A stretch of 5,951 nt of DNA from an uncultured Bacilli bacterium (GTDB taxonomy: Bacteria > Bacillota_I > Bacilli_A > RF39 > UBA660), in the NCBI GenBank assembly GCA_904502155.1, contig CAJGDV010000076.1, forward strand, positions 1 through 5,951, in the 5' to 3' direction. Every line of letters begins with the position of its first letter. Within the stretch, counting starts at the first letter, position 1. Shown here in pieces: positions 5,536 to 5,951 of the stretch. Below the pieces are notes generated by a model, which worked only from the letters and a program-made list of their open reading frames with translations, did no database searches and had not been told where the DNA came from. A program made the translations under genes and the position numbers.

Positions 5536-5951
5536 ATGGTATATTCAAAAGAAATTGAAAATATGTGTACAGTAAAAAAAGGTGTTAACCACCAATCTGC
5601 ACCAATTCCTCAAGAAGGAAAATGGGATAGAGTAAAAGAAGTTAAAGACGTATCAGGTTTAACTCATGGTATTGGTTGGTGTGCACCACAACAAGGAGCA
5701 TGCAAGCTTACACTTAATATAAAAAATGGAATAATTGAAGAAGCATTAGTTGAAACTATTGGTTGTTCTGGTATGACACATTCAGCAGCAATGGCTGGAG
5801 AAATTTTACCTGGTAAAACAATTTTAGAAGCATTAAATACTGACTTAGTATGTGACGCTATTAATACAGCAATGCGTGAATTATTCTTACAAATTGTATA
5901 TGGAAGAAGCCAATCAGCTTTCTCTGAAGGAGGACTTCCAATTGGAGCAGG
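5536..5951 (+). CDS. Iron-sulfur cluster assembly scaffold protein, IscU/NifU-like, 3' end outside the window
   Basis: The frame is open for 138 codons to the window edge. Residues 53-103 align by eye with IscU: QGACKLTLNIKNGIIEEA matches the region of the first scaffold Cys, and ETIGCSGMTHSAAMAGEI plus LPGKTILEAL match the second-Cys helix and the GKSLDEA-like segment. Cys56 and Cys77 are therefore the likely equivalents of IscU Cys37 and Cys63. Further Cys occur at 11, 49 and 106. The Asp that follows the first Cys in IscU (CGD) is not conserved here (CKL). About 50 residues precede the IscU-like part, so this is not a plain IscU. It resembles a Clostridia-type scaffold protein of roughly 230-250 residues that I recall lying next to a GGGtGRT-family gene; that neighbour would be outside the window. 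A role in cluster assembly or metal handling in the cytoplasm follows from the family. It has its own extended -10 promoter and strong SD. Confidence 0.88.
   Translation, partial: MVYSKEIENMCTVKKGVNHQSAPIPQEGKWDRVKEVKDVSGLTHGIGWCAPQQGACKLTLNIKNGIIEEALVETIGCSGMTHSAAMAGEILPGKTILEALNTDLVCDAINTAMRELFLQIVYGRSQSAFSEGGLPIGA

Overview
The window is very AT-rich DNA (roughly a quarter G+C by eye). It has strong AGGAGG-type ribosome binding sites, TATAAT-type promoters, AGA-dominated arginine codons, and TAA as the stop of all five complete genes. Tryptophan is TGG, and no gene needs TGA to be read as an amino acid. Together with the protein families, this points to a low-GC Firmicute or an anaerobic Mollicutes-like relative using the standard code, probably a gut organism. 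That assignment is inference; no taxonomic marker is present.

Layout: (1) 3-76, minus strand: tRNA-Gly(UCC) with encoded CCA and a clear TTGACA-17-TAAAAT promoter. (2) 195-563, plus: a small zinc-ribbon protein with two membrane segments, starting at TTG. (3) 618-1526, plus: an unrecognised five-TM protein with an Asn-rich extracytoplasmic tail; its stop codon lies in the loop of its own terminator. (4) 1575-2276 and 2280-4595, plus: a tightly linked ABC exporter, made of a MacB/LolD-type ATPase and a tandem FtsX-type permease. (5) 4667-5452, plus: a ZIP-family (GufA-like) metal transporter preceded by a hairpin with a T-run that may lie in its own leader. (6) 5536 to the window edge, plus: the N-terminal 138 codons of an IscU/NifU-like iron-sulfur cluster scaffold protein.

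The tRNA is divergent from a plus-strand run of six genes. Terminators at about 1510-1538, 4625-4649 and 5459-5491 split the run into short units: the two small membrane-protein genes, the ABC pair, ZIP, and the scaffold gene. Only the ABC pair is clearly a functional unit. ZIP and the scaffold are both linked to metal homeostasis, but a terminator and a new promoter separate them, so adjacency alone does not prove shared regulation.

I found no mobile element, CRISPR array, phage gene or toxin-antitoxin module. This looks like ordinary chromosomal sequence. The points of most interest are the very short predicted leaders (the -10 box almost touching the Shine-Dalgarno), the terminator that overlaps a coding end, the hairpin ahead of the ZIP gene, the two uncharacterised membrane proteins, and the diverged IscU-like scaffold.
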